A stretch of DNA of 14,012 nt from Limiplasma sp048370855 (GCA_048370855.1 DBGEOK010000018.1:1-14012); one strand, 5' to 3'. Positions 7,514 to 14,012 are shown, counted from the stretch's first letter. Notes: generated by a model from the letters alone, not told the origin. Numbers and translations are program-made.

Positions 7514-7566
7514 GCCCAATCAAGAACCCGCTTTTCAGGCGATGAAAAGCGGGTTCTTGATTGGGC
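7514..7566. terminator. Perfect 23-bp hairpin between convergent genes, likely bidirectional terminator
   Basis: Arms 7514-7536 and 7544-7566 are exact reverse complements with a 7-nt loop (aggcgat). The inner part has the usual layout of a GC core (AACCCGC / GCGGGTT) followed on either strand by TTCTTGATT, a T-rich tract lying within the outer stem. It lies 12 nt after the recA stop codon and about 225 nt after the EAL gene. The stretch 7289-7513 shows nothing else recognisable. Confidence 0.75.
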
Positions 7567-7578
7567 TTTCCAGCCGCT

Positions 7579-8736
7579 TTATTCTTCCTCCTCCAGCAGC
7601 GCGAGGTCCGGGTCTTCCTCCGGCAGGGTTTTATCCTCCTCGTCCAGCGAGTCGGCGACGGGGGCGACTCCGCTCTTCTTGGCGGCCAGCGCCGCCATCT
7701 CCTCTTCGCGGATCACCTTATCAATTTTATCGGCAATTTCGGGATTATCGCGCAAATACTGCCTCGCGTTTTCCCGGCCCTGCCCGATCCGCTGATCCTC
7801 GTAGCTGAACCATGCGCCGCTCTTGTGGATAATGTCGCGGTCCACGGCCATATCCAGCAGCGCGCCCTCTCGACTGATGCCCTCGCCATAGATAATGTCA
7901 AATTCAGCCGTGCGAAACGGCGGTGCCACCTTATTTTTAACGACCTTCACCTTCGTGCGGTTGCCGACGACCTCCGTACCGTTTTTAAGCTGTTCCCCGC
8001 GCCGCACGTCCAGGCGGACGCTGGCGTAAAACTTGAGCGCGCGGCCGCCCGGCGTGGTTTCCGGGTTGCCGTACATCACGCCCACCTTCTCGCGTAGCTG
8101 GTTGATAAAAACCGCGACGGCATTGGTTTTGCTGATGACGCCCGCGAGCTTGCGCAGCGCCTGGCTCATCAGGCGGGCTTGCAGGCCCACAAAGCTGTCG
8201 CCCATTTCCCCCTCGATTTCCGCCCTGGGCACCAACGCGGCCACCGAGTCGATTACCACGATATCCACCGCGCCGGACCGTACCAACGCCTCGCAGATTT
8301 CCAGCGCCTGCTCTCCCGTATCCGGTTGGGAAATATACAGCTCGTCGATGTCCACGCCAAGCTTCCTGGCATAGACGGGGTCAAGCGCGTGCTCGGCGTC
8401 AATAAACGCGGCGACGCCGCCCATCTTCTGCGCTTCGGCGATGCAGTGGAGCGCCACGGTCGTTTTGCCGCTGCTCTCCGGCCCATAGATCTCCACAACG
8501 CGGCCGCGCGGCAGGCCGCCGACGCCCAGCGCGATATCCAGATCAAGGCATCCGGTCGGGATCACCTGAAGGTTCGCGTCCGCCGCCGCGTCGCTGAATT
8601 TCATAACGGCGCCCTTGCCATAGGTCTTGTTAAGCTGCGCCAGAGCGCTTTCCAGCGCCTTCATCTTTTCCTCGCGCAAGTCGGTAAATTTGCTGCCCAG
8701 TTCCTTTTTGGTGTCCTTCGTGTCCTTCTTCGCCAT
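7579..8736 (-). CDS. recA: RecA recombinase
   Basis: 385 residues with all RecA landmarks. Walker A is GPESSGKT (85-92), Walker B is VIDSVAAL (161-168), and the DNA-binding loops include EMGDSFVGLQARLMSQALRK (177-196) and the NQLREKVGVMYGNPETTPGG region (212-231). The C-terminal domain ends in a strongly acidic tail (about 364-385, ending LLEEEE) like those that moderate DNA access in other RecA proteins. RecA forms ATP-dependent filaments on single-stranded DNA for homologous repair and triggers LexA self-cleavage in the SOS response. The N-terminus is about 20 residues longer than usual and Lys-rich (MAKKDTKDTKKE); GGAGG 10 nt before this ATG supports it over the internal Met25. It is the last gene of the rimO-pgsA-cinA-recA run and is followed by the strong hairpin at 7514-7566. 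No SOS box was seen in the 18-nt gap to cinA. Confidence 0.98.
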   Translation of the reverse strand: MAKKDTKDTKKELGSKFTDLREEKMKALESALAQLNKTYGKGAVMKFSDAAADANLQVIPTGCLDLDIALGVGGLPRGRVVEIYGPESSGKTTVALHCIAEAQKMGGVAAFIDAEHALDPVYARKLGVDIDELYISQPDTGEQALEICEALVRSGAVDIVVIDSVAALVPRAEIEGEMGDSFVGLQARLMSQALRKLAGVISKTNAVAVFINQLREKVGVMYGNPETTPGGRALKFYASVRLDVRRGEQLKNGTEVVGNRTKVKVVKNKVAPPFRTAEFDIIYGEGISREGALLDMAVDRDIIHKSGAWFSYEDQRIGQGRENARQYLRDNPEIADKIDKVIREEEMAALAAKKSGVAPVADSLDEEDKTLPEEDPDLALLEEEE

Positions 8737-8754
8737 TGATCCCGTACCTCCGCA

Positions 8755-9240
8755 TTATTTCTCCAGTGCTTCCAGCGCAAGCTCCAGCGCGCTAAGCGCG
8801 CTTTGCTCACGAATCTGCTGCCGATTTCCCTTGAATTGCCGGCGTTCCACGCGCGTGCCTTTCGGTCCGCTGACGCCCAGGTATACCGTGCCCACAGGCG
8901 TTTCCGGGGTTCCGCCCCCAGGGCCGGCGATGCCGGTCGCGCTTACCGCCACATCCGCCTCCAGCGCGCGGCGCGCGCCTTCCGCCATCTGATTTGCGCA
9001 CGCCTCGCTGACCACGCCGACCCCGTCGATGACCGACCGGGAGACGTCCAGCAGCCGGTGCTTCACCTCCGGGTGATAGCCGACCACGCCGCCCCGCAGC
9101 ACGCCCGACGCGCCGGGCACCGACGCAACCGAAGCGGCGATCAGCCCGCCGGTCAGGCTTTCCGCCGTGCCCAACGTGAGCCCGCGCGCCTCAAAGCGCC
9201 GGACCACCTCCGCGCTGACGCGCTCAAGCTCAGGCGTCAT
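8755..9240 (-). CDS. cinA: CinA C-terminal domain protein, nicotinamide-nucleotide amidase (PncC type)
   Basis: 161 residues matching only the C-terminal domain of CinA; the N-terminal molybdopterin-binding-like (COG1058) half found in full-length CinA of about 410 residues is absent. Family motifs are TAESLTGG (25-32, with the catalytic Ser28), GYHPEVK (54-60), and ATGIAGPGGGTPETPVGTVY (101-120). The family deamidates nicotinamide mononucleotide to nicotinate mononucleotide in NAD salvage. The frame is open 15 codons further upstream, but GGAGG lies 7 nt before the ATG at 9240, and this start overlaps the pgsA end by 11 nt, implying coupled translation. A position just before recA is the classic place for cinA in Firmicutes and gave the family its competence-induced name. 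The symbol pncC would fit equally well because only the amidase domain is present. Confidence 0.92.
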   Translation of the reverse strand: MTPELERVSAEVVRRFEARGLTLGTAESLTGGLIAASVASVPGASGVLRGGVVGYHPEVKHRLLDVSRSVIDGVGVVSEACANQMAEGARRALEADVAVSATGIAGPGGGTPETPVGTVYLGVSGPKGTRVERRQFKGNRQQIREQSALSALELALEALEK

Positions 9241-9787
9241 GGTCAAGCCTCCCGCCGCCGGCAAGCGCCTGTCGATTTTTAACAAAATAGTCCGCGCCGG
9301 ACCAAATCGTCAAGGCGATGGTCAGCCACATCATGATCTCCGGCAGATAGAGCGGGACGTTTACCCCGCCGCACGCCAGCAGAAACACCACGATGGTCAG
9401 CATCTGCACGGTGGTTTTCAGCTTTCCAAGCTTTCCGGCGGCGATGACACGTCCCTGCTCCATCGCCACCAGCCGCAGCCCATCCACCGCGAGCTCGCGG
9501 AAGAGAATCACGATGCACGCCCATGCCGGAAAGACGCCCCGACCGCAGAGCGCGATCAGCGTGGACAGCACCAGCAGCTTATCCGCCACCGGGTCCAAAA
9601 ATTTGCCGAAGTTGGTGACGATCCCGTATTTCCGCGCCATCCAGCCGTCCAGCCAATCCGTAAAGCTGGCAGCCAGGAAAACAACGAGCGCCAGCACCCG
9701 CGCCCACCCCGTATCGATATACAGGCAGAGCACCAAAACAGGGATTAACGCAATGCGCAAAATGGTTAAACGATTTGGCCAGTTCAT
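9230..9787 (-). CDS. pgsA: CDP-diacylglycerol--glycerol-3-phosphate 3-phosphatidyltransferase
   Basis: 185 residues with several hydrophobic helices and the complete CDP-alcohol phosphatidyltransferase signature D44-x2-D47-G48-x2-A51-R52-x8-G61-x3-D65-x3-D69. The enzyme transfers the phosphatidyl group from CDP-diacylglycerol to glycerol-3-phosphate at the cytoplasmic membrane, the committed step to phosphatidylglycerol and cardiolipin. The N-terminus MNWPNRLTILRI is typical of PgsA and distinguishes it from phosphatidylserine synthase. The ATG overlaps the rimO stop (ATGA), and TAGGAG lies about 9 nt upstream inside the end of rimO. Its own end overlaps the start of cinA. Confidence 0.95.
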   Translation of the reverse strand: MNWPNRLTILRIALIPVLVLCLYIDTGWARVLALVVFLAASFTDWLDGWMARKYGIVTNFGKFLDPVADKLLVLSTLIALCGRGVFPAWACIVILFRELAVDGLRLVAMEQGRVIAAGKLGKLKTTVQMLTIVVFLLACGGVNVPLYLPEIMMWLTIALTIWSGADYFVKNRQALAGGGRLDHDA

Positions 9788-11094
9788 GCTCTCACTCCTA
9801 TGAGGTCGTAGGGGTCCGCTTCTGTAATGCGCGCCGTCACAAATTCTCCGATATCCGGCTCCTCCACGCCCGCGACCTTGATGACTCCATCCGTTTCCGG
9901 CGCCTCCGCGGCAGAGCGGCCAATCCCCGTTCCGTCTCCGCTCACGCTTTCCACCAGCACCCGCTCGACCACCCCGACGCGGAGCCGGTTGCGCTCCAGC
10001 GATATCGCCTGCTGCGCCGTCATCAGGGTATCCAGCCGGGCTTCCTTGACCTCCTCGGGCACCTGGCCGGGCATTGCGGCAGCCGGAGTATCCTCCTCCG
10101 CGGAATAGGCGAAAGCGCCAAGCCGGTCAAAGCGGACGTCTTTCACAAACGCCATCAGTCGGTCAAATTGAACGTCCGTTTCGCCGGGAAAGCCGGTGAT
10201 AAACGTGGTGCGTAGGGTAAAGCCCATCGCCCTCGCCTTTTTTAAAAAATCGCGCGTTTTCACGATATCGCCGCGGCGATTCATCCGCTTGAGGATTTCC
10301 GGGTCGGCATGCTGGAGGGGCAGGTCCAGGTATTTGCAGATGTTGGGTTTGGAGGCCATGACGTCCAGCAGATCCTCCCCCACCTCGTCCGGGTAGCAGT
10401 AGAGCACGCGCAGCCATTCCACCCCGGGAATCTCCGCCGCGCGCTCCATAAGCTCCGGTAAAAGCGTGCGCCCCTCCGCATCCATGCCATAGCGCGAGGT
10501 ATCCTGCGCCACGAGTACATGCTCTTTGACGCCTTGACTTGCAAGCTCCCGGATTTCCTCCAGCACGGACTTCATTTCGCGCGAGCGGAAGCCGCCGCGG
10601 ATCAGCGGAATGGCGCAATAAGCGCAGCGATTATCGCACCCGTCCGCGATGCGCACATACGCGGTATGGGGCGCGGTGGTCAGCACGCGCGCGCCTGAAA
10701 GCACCGTTCGTTCCATCGCGCAATAGCTGAGCCGCCGTCCGGTCAGCGCCTGCTCGATGGCCCCGGGCAACGCCGGATATTGGCTTACCCCCATCAGGAG
10801 GTCGATTTCGGGCATTTCAGAAAGCAATGCCTTTTCATAGCGCTGGGCCAGGCACCCCGTCGCCACAAGAAGCTTGCATTTTCCCTTCTTCTTGTATTCG
10901 GCCGTGGACAGCAAAGTGTCGATGCTCTCCTGCTTGGCGGGGTCGATAAACCCGCAGGTGTTGACAATCAAGACCTCCGCCTCGCGCTCATCGGTGGTAA
11001 TCACATATCCATGATCGCGCAGGATGCCCAGCATCAGCTCCGTATCCACGCGGTTTTTGCTGCATCCCAGGGAAATAACGCCTACGGTTCGCAA
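9784..11094 (-). CDS. rimO: Ribosomal protein S12 methylthiotransferase RimO
   Basis: 436 residues from the chosen start. The N-terminal MTTase domain has the three cluster cysteines C11 (LGCSKN), C47 (NTCGFI) and C81 (TGCLAQR). The radical-SAM domain has C153-x3-C157-x2-C160 (CDNRCAYCAIP), followed by RGGFRSR, and a C-terminal TRAM domain covers roughly the last 65 residues. RimO adds a methylthio group to the conserved Asp of ribosomal protein S12; LGCSKNRVDTE and the RGGFRSR variant fit RimO better than the tRNA enzyme MiaB. The frame is open from a TTG at 11109, but GGAGG at 11103-11107 lies inside that extension and 8 nt before a second TTG at 11094. That start gives the usual short RimO N-terminus, so I prefer it. 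It is the first gene of the rimO-pgsA-cinA-recA run. Confidence 0.95.
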   Translation of the reverse strand: MRTVGVISLGCSKNRVDTELMLGILRDHGYVITTDEREAEVLIVNTCGFIDPAKQESIDTLLSTAEYKKKGKCKLLVATGCLAQRYEKALLSEMPEIDLLMGVSQYPALPGAIEQALTGRRLSYCAMERTVLSGARVLTTAPHTAYVRIADGCDNRCAYCAIPLIRGGFRSREMKSVLEEIRELASQGVKEHVLVAQDTSRYGMDAEGRTLLPELMERAAEIPGVEWLRVLYCYPDEVGEDLLDVMASKPNICKYLDLPLQHADPEILKRMNRRGDIVKTRDFLKKARAMGFTLRTTFITGFPGETDVQFDRLMAFVKDVRFDRLGAFAYSAEEDTPAAAMPGQVPEEVKEARLDTLMTAQQAISLERNRLRVGVVERVLVESVSGDGTGIGRSAAEAPETDGVIKVAGVEEPDIGEFVTARITEADPYDLIGVRA

Positions 11095-11107
11095 TGCGCC
11101 GGCCTCC
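11092..11107 (-). promoter_or_regulatory. Ribosome binding site and TTG start of rimO
   Basis: GGAGG (11107-11103), an 8-nt spacer and TTG (11094-11092). The upstream in-frame TTG at 11109 overlaps this Shine-Dalgarno sequence and has no good one of its own, so the site decides the start. Confidence 0.7.
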
Positions 11108-11158
11108 AAAAATGACGTTGCGGAGGGACGCGCACATTTGTTTGTCCATCCGCCTGTT

Positions 11159-11167
11159 ATTCTATCA
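11159..11167 (-). promoter_or_regulatory. Extended -10 promoter of the rimO operon
   Basis: On the minus strand TGATAGAAT (11167-11159) fits the extended -10 pattern TGnTAtaAT. The -35 region at 17-nt spacing (TTTTCT) is poor, as is usual for extended -10 promoters. It would give a leader of about 58 nt before the TTG start. Confidence 0.5.
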
Positions 11168-11227
11168 TAGTTTTTTCGGAAAGAAAACCCCTGATCCGCA
11201 AAGGAGGTGGAACAATTGCGCTAAGCA

Positions 11228-11236
11228 TGTTATACT
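11228..11236 (+). promoter_or_regulatory. Extended -10 promoter directed rightwards, toward the DUF5655 gene
   Basis: TGTTATACT: TG, one base, then TATACT (5 of 6). At 17-nt spacing the -35 is TGGAAC (3 of 6). A small inverted repeat TGTTA/TAACA (11228-11242, 5-nt spacer) overlaps the -10 and might be a regulator site. The transcript would start near 11243, about 525 nt upstream of the next convincing gene. Confidence 0.45.
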
Positions 11237-11242
11237 GTAACA

Positions 11243-11752
11243 AATTACGCGGCGCGAAAAGGGGCGTATCACGCCTGCCGCCCGCGCGCGGAGGGAGAAA
11301 ACGCCGCCAGTGAAAGCGAGGGCCTGACGGGCATCCGGAGCGAATCGGGCAAACGCGGGCAATGATCCGCCGCTTCCCCCGGAAGACGGGCCATGCCGTC
11401 TTGCGCCGAATCTGTTTGGGGCGGCGGCGCATGCGGATGCCGGCCAGCGAAAGCGCGGGCGCAGATCGACGCCTCCTATGCCGGCAGCGGCGCGCTTCCG
11501 GAACGGGCGGTAATCCAGTCGACGGTTATCCGCCTATCCGGTGCGAAAGCAGACGCAACCGGCGCTCGGGGGCGTAGCGCGTGCCGGGCATAAAGGGGCT
11601 AAGGGCGGTTTCGCGCCGTTTGAACGCCTGGGCGGGTTAAGGTGGCCTTGTGAAGCGTGGTTTGACGGCGAGCGCGCCTTTTGTGCGGATGAACGCACGG
11701 CCAGAGAGCGAACGCCTCTTGGCGGCATCCGCGCCGACGCTTTCTTCTATCA
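11243..11752 (+). other. About 510 bases without a convincing gene; possible long leader or noncoding RNA
   Basis: Open frames here (for example 11362-11577, 11393-11593 and the frame that reads through 11541-11972) have no ribosome binding site, are rich in Arg/Ala/Gly as expected from GC-rich noncoding DNA, and match no family I recognise. Local hairpins are visible: AAGACGG/CCGTCTT (11383-11389 with 11396-11402, 6-nt loop), and GGCGG-TAA / TTA-CCGCC (11506-11513 with 11526-11534, one-base bulge). It matches no riboswitch, T-box, RNase P, SRP RNA or tmRNA signature that I know. It lies between a rightward promoter and the DUF5655 gene, so it may be transcribed. Confidence 0.4.
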
Positions 11753-11767
11753 AGGGAGGAATGCTGA

Positions 11768-12151
11768 ATGCGAGAGGATATCCTGTTATATTTTGGGCCC
11801 GACCCGGCTGTACTGCCGTTATACGAAGCGTTGGCCGCCCGGCTGGACGAGCTGTTTCCAACGTCCGCCGTCACCGTACAAAAAACGCAGATCGCCTTTC
11901 GGGACCCGCACAGCTATTGCGTCGTTTCGCTGCCAGCGCGCCGGCTCAAGGGTTGGCCCGAGCATTGCCTGATCGTCACCTTTGGGCTGGGGACGCGTTT
12001 GGAAAGCCCAAGGGTTTTTCAATCGGTTCAGCCCTATCCGGGCAGGTATACCCATCATGTTCCCGTCGCGCAGGCCGCGCAGATAGACCGGGAGCTGATT
12101 TCCTGGATCATCCTGTCCCACGGCTTCTCCGAACGGCGCGCGCGGAGCTGA
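11768..12151 (+). CDS. DUF5655 domain protein
   Basis: 127 residues, nearly all one DUF5655-like domain. Visible family features are the start ILLYFGPDPAVLPLYEAL, the core VTVQKTQIAF (35-44), the stretch IVTFGLGTRLESPRV (69-83), the highly conserved EPYPGR-type motif (here QPYPGRYTHH, 88-97) and the closing helix with IDRELISWI (106-114). The domain occurs in small cytoplasmic proteins and fused to others; its function is not established and I do not assign one. AGGGAGGA 7 nt before the ATG gives a strong start. It has no signal peptide or membrane segment. It is convergent with the ATPase gene (22-nt gap) and follows a long gene-free stretch. Confidence 0.85.
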   Translation: MREDILLYFGPDPAVLPLYEALAARLDELFPTSAVTVQKTQIAFRDPHSYCVVSLPARRLKGWPEHCLIVTFGLGTRLESPRVFQSVQPYPGRYTHHVPVAQAAQIDRELISWIILSHGFSERRARS

Positions 12152-12160
12152 CGCGCGCCG
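12134..12160. terminator. GC-only hairpin between the convergent DUF5655 and ATPase genes
   Basis: Arms CGGCGCGCG (12134-12142) and CGCGCGCCG (12152-12160) pair perfectly over a 9-nt loop that includes the DUF5655 stop codon. No T-tract follows on either strand, so intrinsic termination is uncertain. It could equally be a chance product of the GC-rich codons at the gene end. Confidence 0.3.
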
Positions 12161-12173
12161 CCCGTACCGCTCA

Positions 12174-13220
12174 TTACCCGCCTACGGGTATCTCCAGCTC
12201 TTCCAAGACCATTTCAAGCTTCTTCTGCCATTTCAAGAAGTCCATATTGCCAACATAAAACGCCTCGAGCTGGTCATGGAGCGATTTCGCCGCCTTGAGC
12301 TGTTCTATGCCCCTCTGCACCAAAAGTTCGAAGGCGTTGCGGTCAAAGCCCTGTTCTTTTTCATTAATATCCTGTAAGTCCAGCACGCTTTGGGGCTCCA
12401 GCCATTCCCCGTCCTCCGCCTGGCCGCGGCGGCCCGCGCTGAACAGCAGCCCGTGCTCCGGCAGCGCCACATGCGCGATTTCCTCGGGCGAAAGCGGGTC
12501 CAGCAGTTCAATGGGATGCAGCCCGCGCGCGACCGCCTGTTCCGACACGGCGCGCATCAAACCGGTCGCGTGATGGCCGAAAGGGCAATCCAGCGTGATT
12601 TGGCGCTCCGCGCCCAGCGTCTGGAGCATATCCACGCGTCCTTGCGGCGTATAGGCGGCGGCAAACAGCCGGCGAACCGTGCCCGTTCCTCCGCGCAGCG
12701 GCATCAACGCGGCCCATTTCTGAGCCGTCTCATACGCCTTAACGGCGTTTTCGCTTCCGTGCGCGGCGGCCTCATAGACCGCCTCGGCGGCGGCAAAATA
12801 CCGGCGGCACCTGGAAAAGCGCGCGGATACCTCTGCCTGCACGCGCTCGATGTCGCGCGCGTGCGGCTTCAGCGCCGCCTCGTCCAGATAGTCCCCCAGG
12901 GAAAGCAGCGTATCGCGCGCGCCCGGCACCTGCGGGTCGTACACATGCGGCGCGGTGCCGTCCATCATCGCTGCGCCGCGTTCCGGCAAGCTGACGGCAT
13001 CCAAACTGTCCGGGTCGGAGGAGCAATGAAAATACTCCACCCGAAGCCCCGCCTTTTCCGCGGCCTCTCCCACGCGGCGCATCATGGTGCTCTTGCCCAC
13101 GCCCGGTCCGCCCTTTAAATAGAACATGCGCCGGCGCTGCCCCGCCGGCAGGATATCCTCAAAGCGGGAGTAAAACCCCCTGGCGGTATTGCCGCCCGCA
13201 AACAGATGAATGGAACCCAT
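12174..13220 (-). CDS. PRK06851-type P-loop ATPase with two homologous halves
   Basis: 348 residues. The N-terminal half begins IHLFAGGNTARGFYSRF and has a full P-loop KGGPGVGKST (36-45), then VEYFHCSSDPDSLDAV (61-76) and the MMDGTAPHV motif (85-93); these match the PRK06851 family of uncharacterised Firmicute ATPases. The second half repeats the plan: VRRLFAAAYTPQG (182-194) corresponds to the start of the first half, but the position of the P-loop reads DCPFGHHATG (211-220), with no Lys-Ser/Thr, so the second nucleotide site is lost. A helical insertion (about 115-170) separates the halves. Substrate and role are unknown. AAGGAGG lies 3 nt before the first of two tandem ATGs (13223) and 6 nt before the second (13220); spacing and family N-termini favour the second. 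The CATATTCT box upstream hints at sporulation-time expression (inference). Confidence 0.88.
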   Translation of the reverse strand: MGSIHLFAGGNTARGFYSRFEDILPAGQRRRMFYLKGGPGVGKSTMMRRVGEAAEKAGLRVEYFHCSSDPDSLDAVSLPERGAAMMDGTAPHVYDPQVPGARDTLLSLGDYLDEAALKPHARDIERVQAEVSARFSRCRRYFAAAEAVYEAAAHGSENAVKAYETAQKWAALMPLRGGTGTVRRLFAAAYTPQGRVDMLQTLGAERQITLDCPFGHHATGLMRAVSEQAVARGLHPIELLDPLSPEEIAHVALPEHGLLFSAGRRGQAEDGEWLEPQSVLDLQDINEKEQGFDRNAFELLVQRGIEQLKAAKSLHDQLEAFYVGNMDFLKWQKKLEMVLEELEIPVGG

Positions 13221-13248
13221 CATACTCCTCCTTATCGTGTGCTGATGA

Positions 13249-13256
13249 AGAATATG
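13249..13256 (-). promoter_or_regulatory. Candidate sporulation-type -10 box of the ATPase gene
   Basis: CATATTCT (13256-13249), identical to the box before the collagen-like gene and at nearly the same distance from the ATG (29 versus 30 nt). GGATA lies 16 nt further upstream and contains the ATA core of a sigma-E/G-type -35. No sigma-A promoter is apparent. Sigma factor assignment is inference. Confidence 0.33.
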
Positions 13257-13787
13257 CGCGCTGCCCGCCGTCTATCCCGCCCGCGCGGATGCCGCGCCCG
13301 AAAAGCGGTCTGAAGGGCCCACGGCGGGGAGGAACGTTGGAAAGCCCGCCTCCCAGCACCGCCGCCTGAGGGCTTCGCCCTTCGGAATCCCTTAGCATGG
13401 GCCGTGTTCGCGGACCAAGTGTGATTGAACATGACGGAGGGCAGCGGCGGACCGACGGCGCCGGACATGAGCGTCGGCCCGAAGGATACGCTTGGAAAGC
13501 ATAAGCCCCTGTAGGCTGACGCGATAAGCGCGTTCCGCATGCGCGAAGCGCGCACGCTGCCCTGCCGGGCGGCGTGCGCGGATTGAGACGGCGGAGCGTC
13601 CTTCCTCGGGATTGCGGGAGGTAGCTCCTGTCGTTTTTTCGTTTTCATGCGCTGCCCCTGCGGATCATCACACGGTATCATGAGCGGCGGGGCCCGTGGG
13701 CCCGCGCGGCAAGGTTTCCCGCCGGGCGATGAAAACGCGTTTTGGCGGAAAGGTTCGCCGTCATACGGGGATTTTCGGCAGATTCAA

Positions 13788-13818
13788 ACGTTCCCGCGGC
13801 TCTTTGCCGCGGGAACGT
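13788..13818. repeat. Perfect 13-bp inverted repeat (hairpin), terminator-like or REP-like
   Basis: Arms ACGTTCCCGCGGC (13788-13800) and GCCGCGGGAACGT (13806-13818) with a 5-nt loop (tcttt). The T-run after it is absent on the plus strand and short (TTT) on the minus strand. A 10-bp palindrome TTGTCGACAA (13823-13832) follows 4 nt later. Confidence 0.6.
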
Positions 13819-13852
13819 CAAATTGTCGACAAACCTATTTGGGGGTGGTTTG

Positions 13853-13870
13853 GAGGGGCGACAGCCCCTC
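13853..13870. repeat. 7-bp GC hairpin with tetraloop
   Basis: GAGGGGC (13853-13859), loop gaca, GCCCCTC (13864-13870), followed by AAAA and preceded by TTTG. Together with the palindrome at 13823-13832 and the hairpin at 13788-13818 it forms a compact 83-base cluster of dyads in a gene-free stretch, suggestive of a dispersed intergenic repeat. Confidence 0.5.
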
Positions 13871-14012
13871 AAAATGAAATCGGTTCGCCCGGCTGGCCCG
13901 CAGTCGCCAAATGCTTCGGTACTTTCGACATGCACAGCACCCAGGCGGGCGGTTTCGATCCCGGTCGGAATCTTTCCGAAAGTCTTCGTTGTAAAAAGTC
14001 GCTGACAAACAA

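Larger units (their letters stand above)
13260..14012. other. About 750 bases to the right edge without a convincing gene
   Basis: The longest open frame (13681 down to 13232; best internal ATG near 13648 with only a weak CAGGGG upstream) gives an Arg/Pro/Ser-rich protein with no recognisable domain, and it would end inside the ATPase promoter region; I treat it as spurious. Frames at 13647-13877, 13742-14005 and 13935-13678 overlap strong hairpins and have no ribosome binding site. No tRNA, rRNA or other RNA gene signature was found. The right third carries the two hairpins listed separately. Confidence 0.45.

Noticed and set aside
11201..11311. AAAGGAGGTG followed by a short frame from ATG 11226 (28 codons)
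   Set aside because: The Shine-Dalgarno sequence is too far from the ATG, the nearer TTG is followed at once by a stop, and the predicted transcription start lies downstream of both.
11541..11972. Plus-strand frame of 143 codons overlapping the DUF5655 start
   Set aside because: GTG start without a ribosome binding site; it overlaps a well-supported gene in another frame, and its sequence is of low-complexity GC-rich type.
13485..13510. CGCTTGGAAAGCATA, resembling a tRNA-Ser anticodon arm
   Set aside because: The flanking bases do not pair into an anticodon stem, and there is no matching D-arm, T-arm or acceptor stem.
13232..13681. Minus-strand frame of 149 codons, with an internal MKTKKRQ-type start
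   Set aside because: Arg/Pro/Ser-rich, no recognisable domain, only a weak CAGGGG upstream, and its end overlaps the leader of the ATPase gene. Most likely GC-rich noncoding DNA, though a lineage-specific small protein cannot be excluded.
13945..13970. GGTTTCGATCCC, resembling a tRNA T-arm
   Set aside because: The stem bases are not complementary and no other tRNA arms are nearby.

Overview
The window reads as a GC-rich, low-redundancy chromosomal segment of a Clostridia-type Firmicute (Bacillota). The grounds are strong AGGAGG-type ribosome binding sites, near-consensus sigma-A promoters, the rimO-pgsA-cinA-recA gene order typical of that class, and a BmrCD/EfrAB-like heterodimeric ABC exporter under a MarR regulator. 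A precise genus cannot be named from sequence alone. I see no phage, insertion sequence, CRISPR array, rRNA or tRNA.

Left part (1-2085). The left edge cuts a minus-strand gene for a bacterial collagen-like protein: a 22-residue N-terminal head, then 33 uninterrupted Gly-X-Y triplets that run off the window. The CATATTCT box upstream resembles the -10 of mother-cell sporulation promoters, so a spore-surface (BclA-like) role is plausible but unproven. Divergent to it is a MATE efflux transporter with its own promoter.

Middle left (2105-6309). A marR-ABC-ABC operon has a near-consensus promoter and an 11-bp-arm inverted repeat overlapping the -10 box and start site, the classic layout for self-repression by the MarR protein. 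The two ABC half-transporters form an asymmetric pair: the first has degenerate catalytic residues (Asp for Glu, Gln for His), the second the intact ones. The MATE promoter spacer carries an exact 8-bp half-site of the same operator, so both drug-export systems may belong to one regulon.

Middle (6443-7288). A stand-alone EAL-domain protein has lost several catalytic residues and is probably a c-di-GMP or protein-binding regulator rather than a phosphodiesterase. It converges on the recA operon, and a perfect 23-bp hairpin between them looks like a bidirectional terminator.

Housekeeping operon (11094 down to 7579, minus strand). rimO (ribosomal protein S12 methylthiotransferase), pgsA (phosphatidylglycerophosphate synthase), a CinA C-terminal-domain amidase (PncC type) and recA are tightly packed, with a 4-nt and an 11-nt overlap at the first two junctions. 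An extended -10 promoter precedes rimO; rimO most likely starts at a TTG.

Right part (11228-14012). A long region of about 525 nt without a convincing gene follows an extended -10 promoter and leads into a small DUF5655 protein. This converges on a PRK06851-type P-loop ATPase built of two homologous halves, the second of which has lost its P-loop. The last ~750 bases hold no convincing gene but contain strong hairpins that resemble dispersed intergenic repeats.
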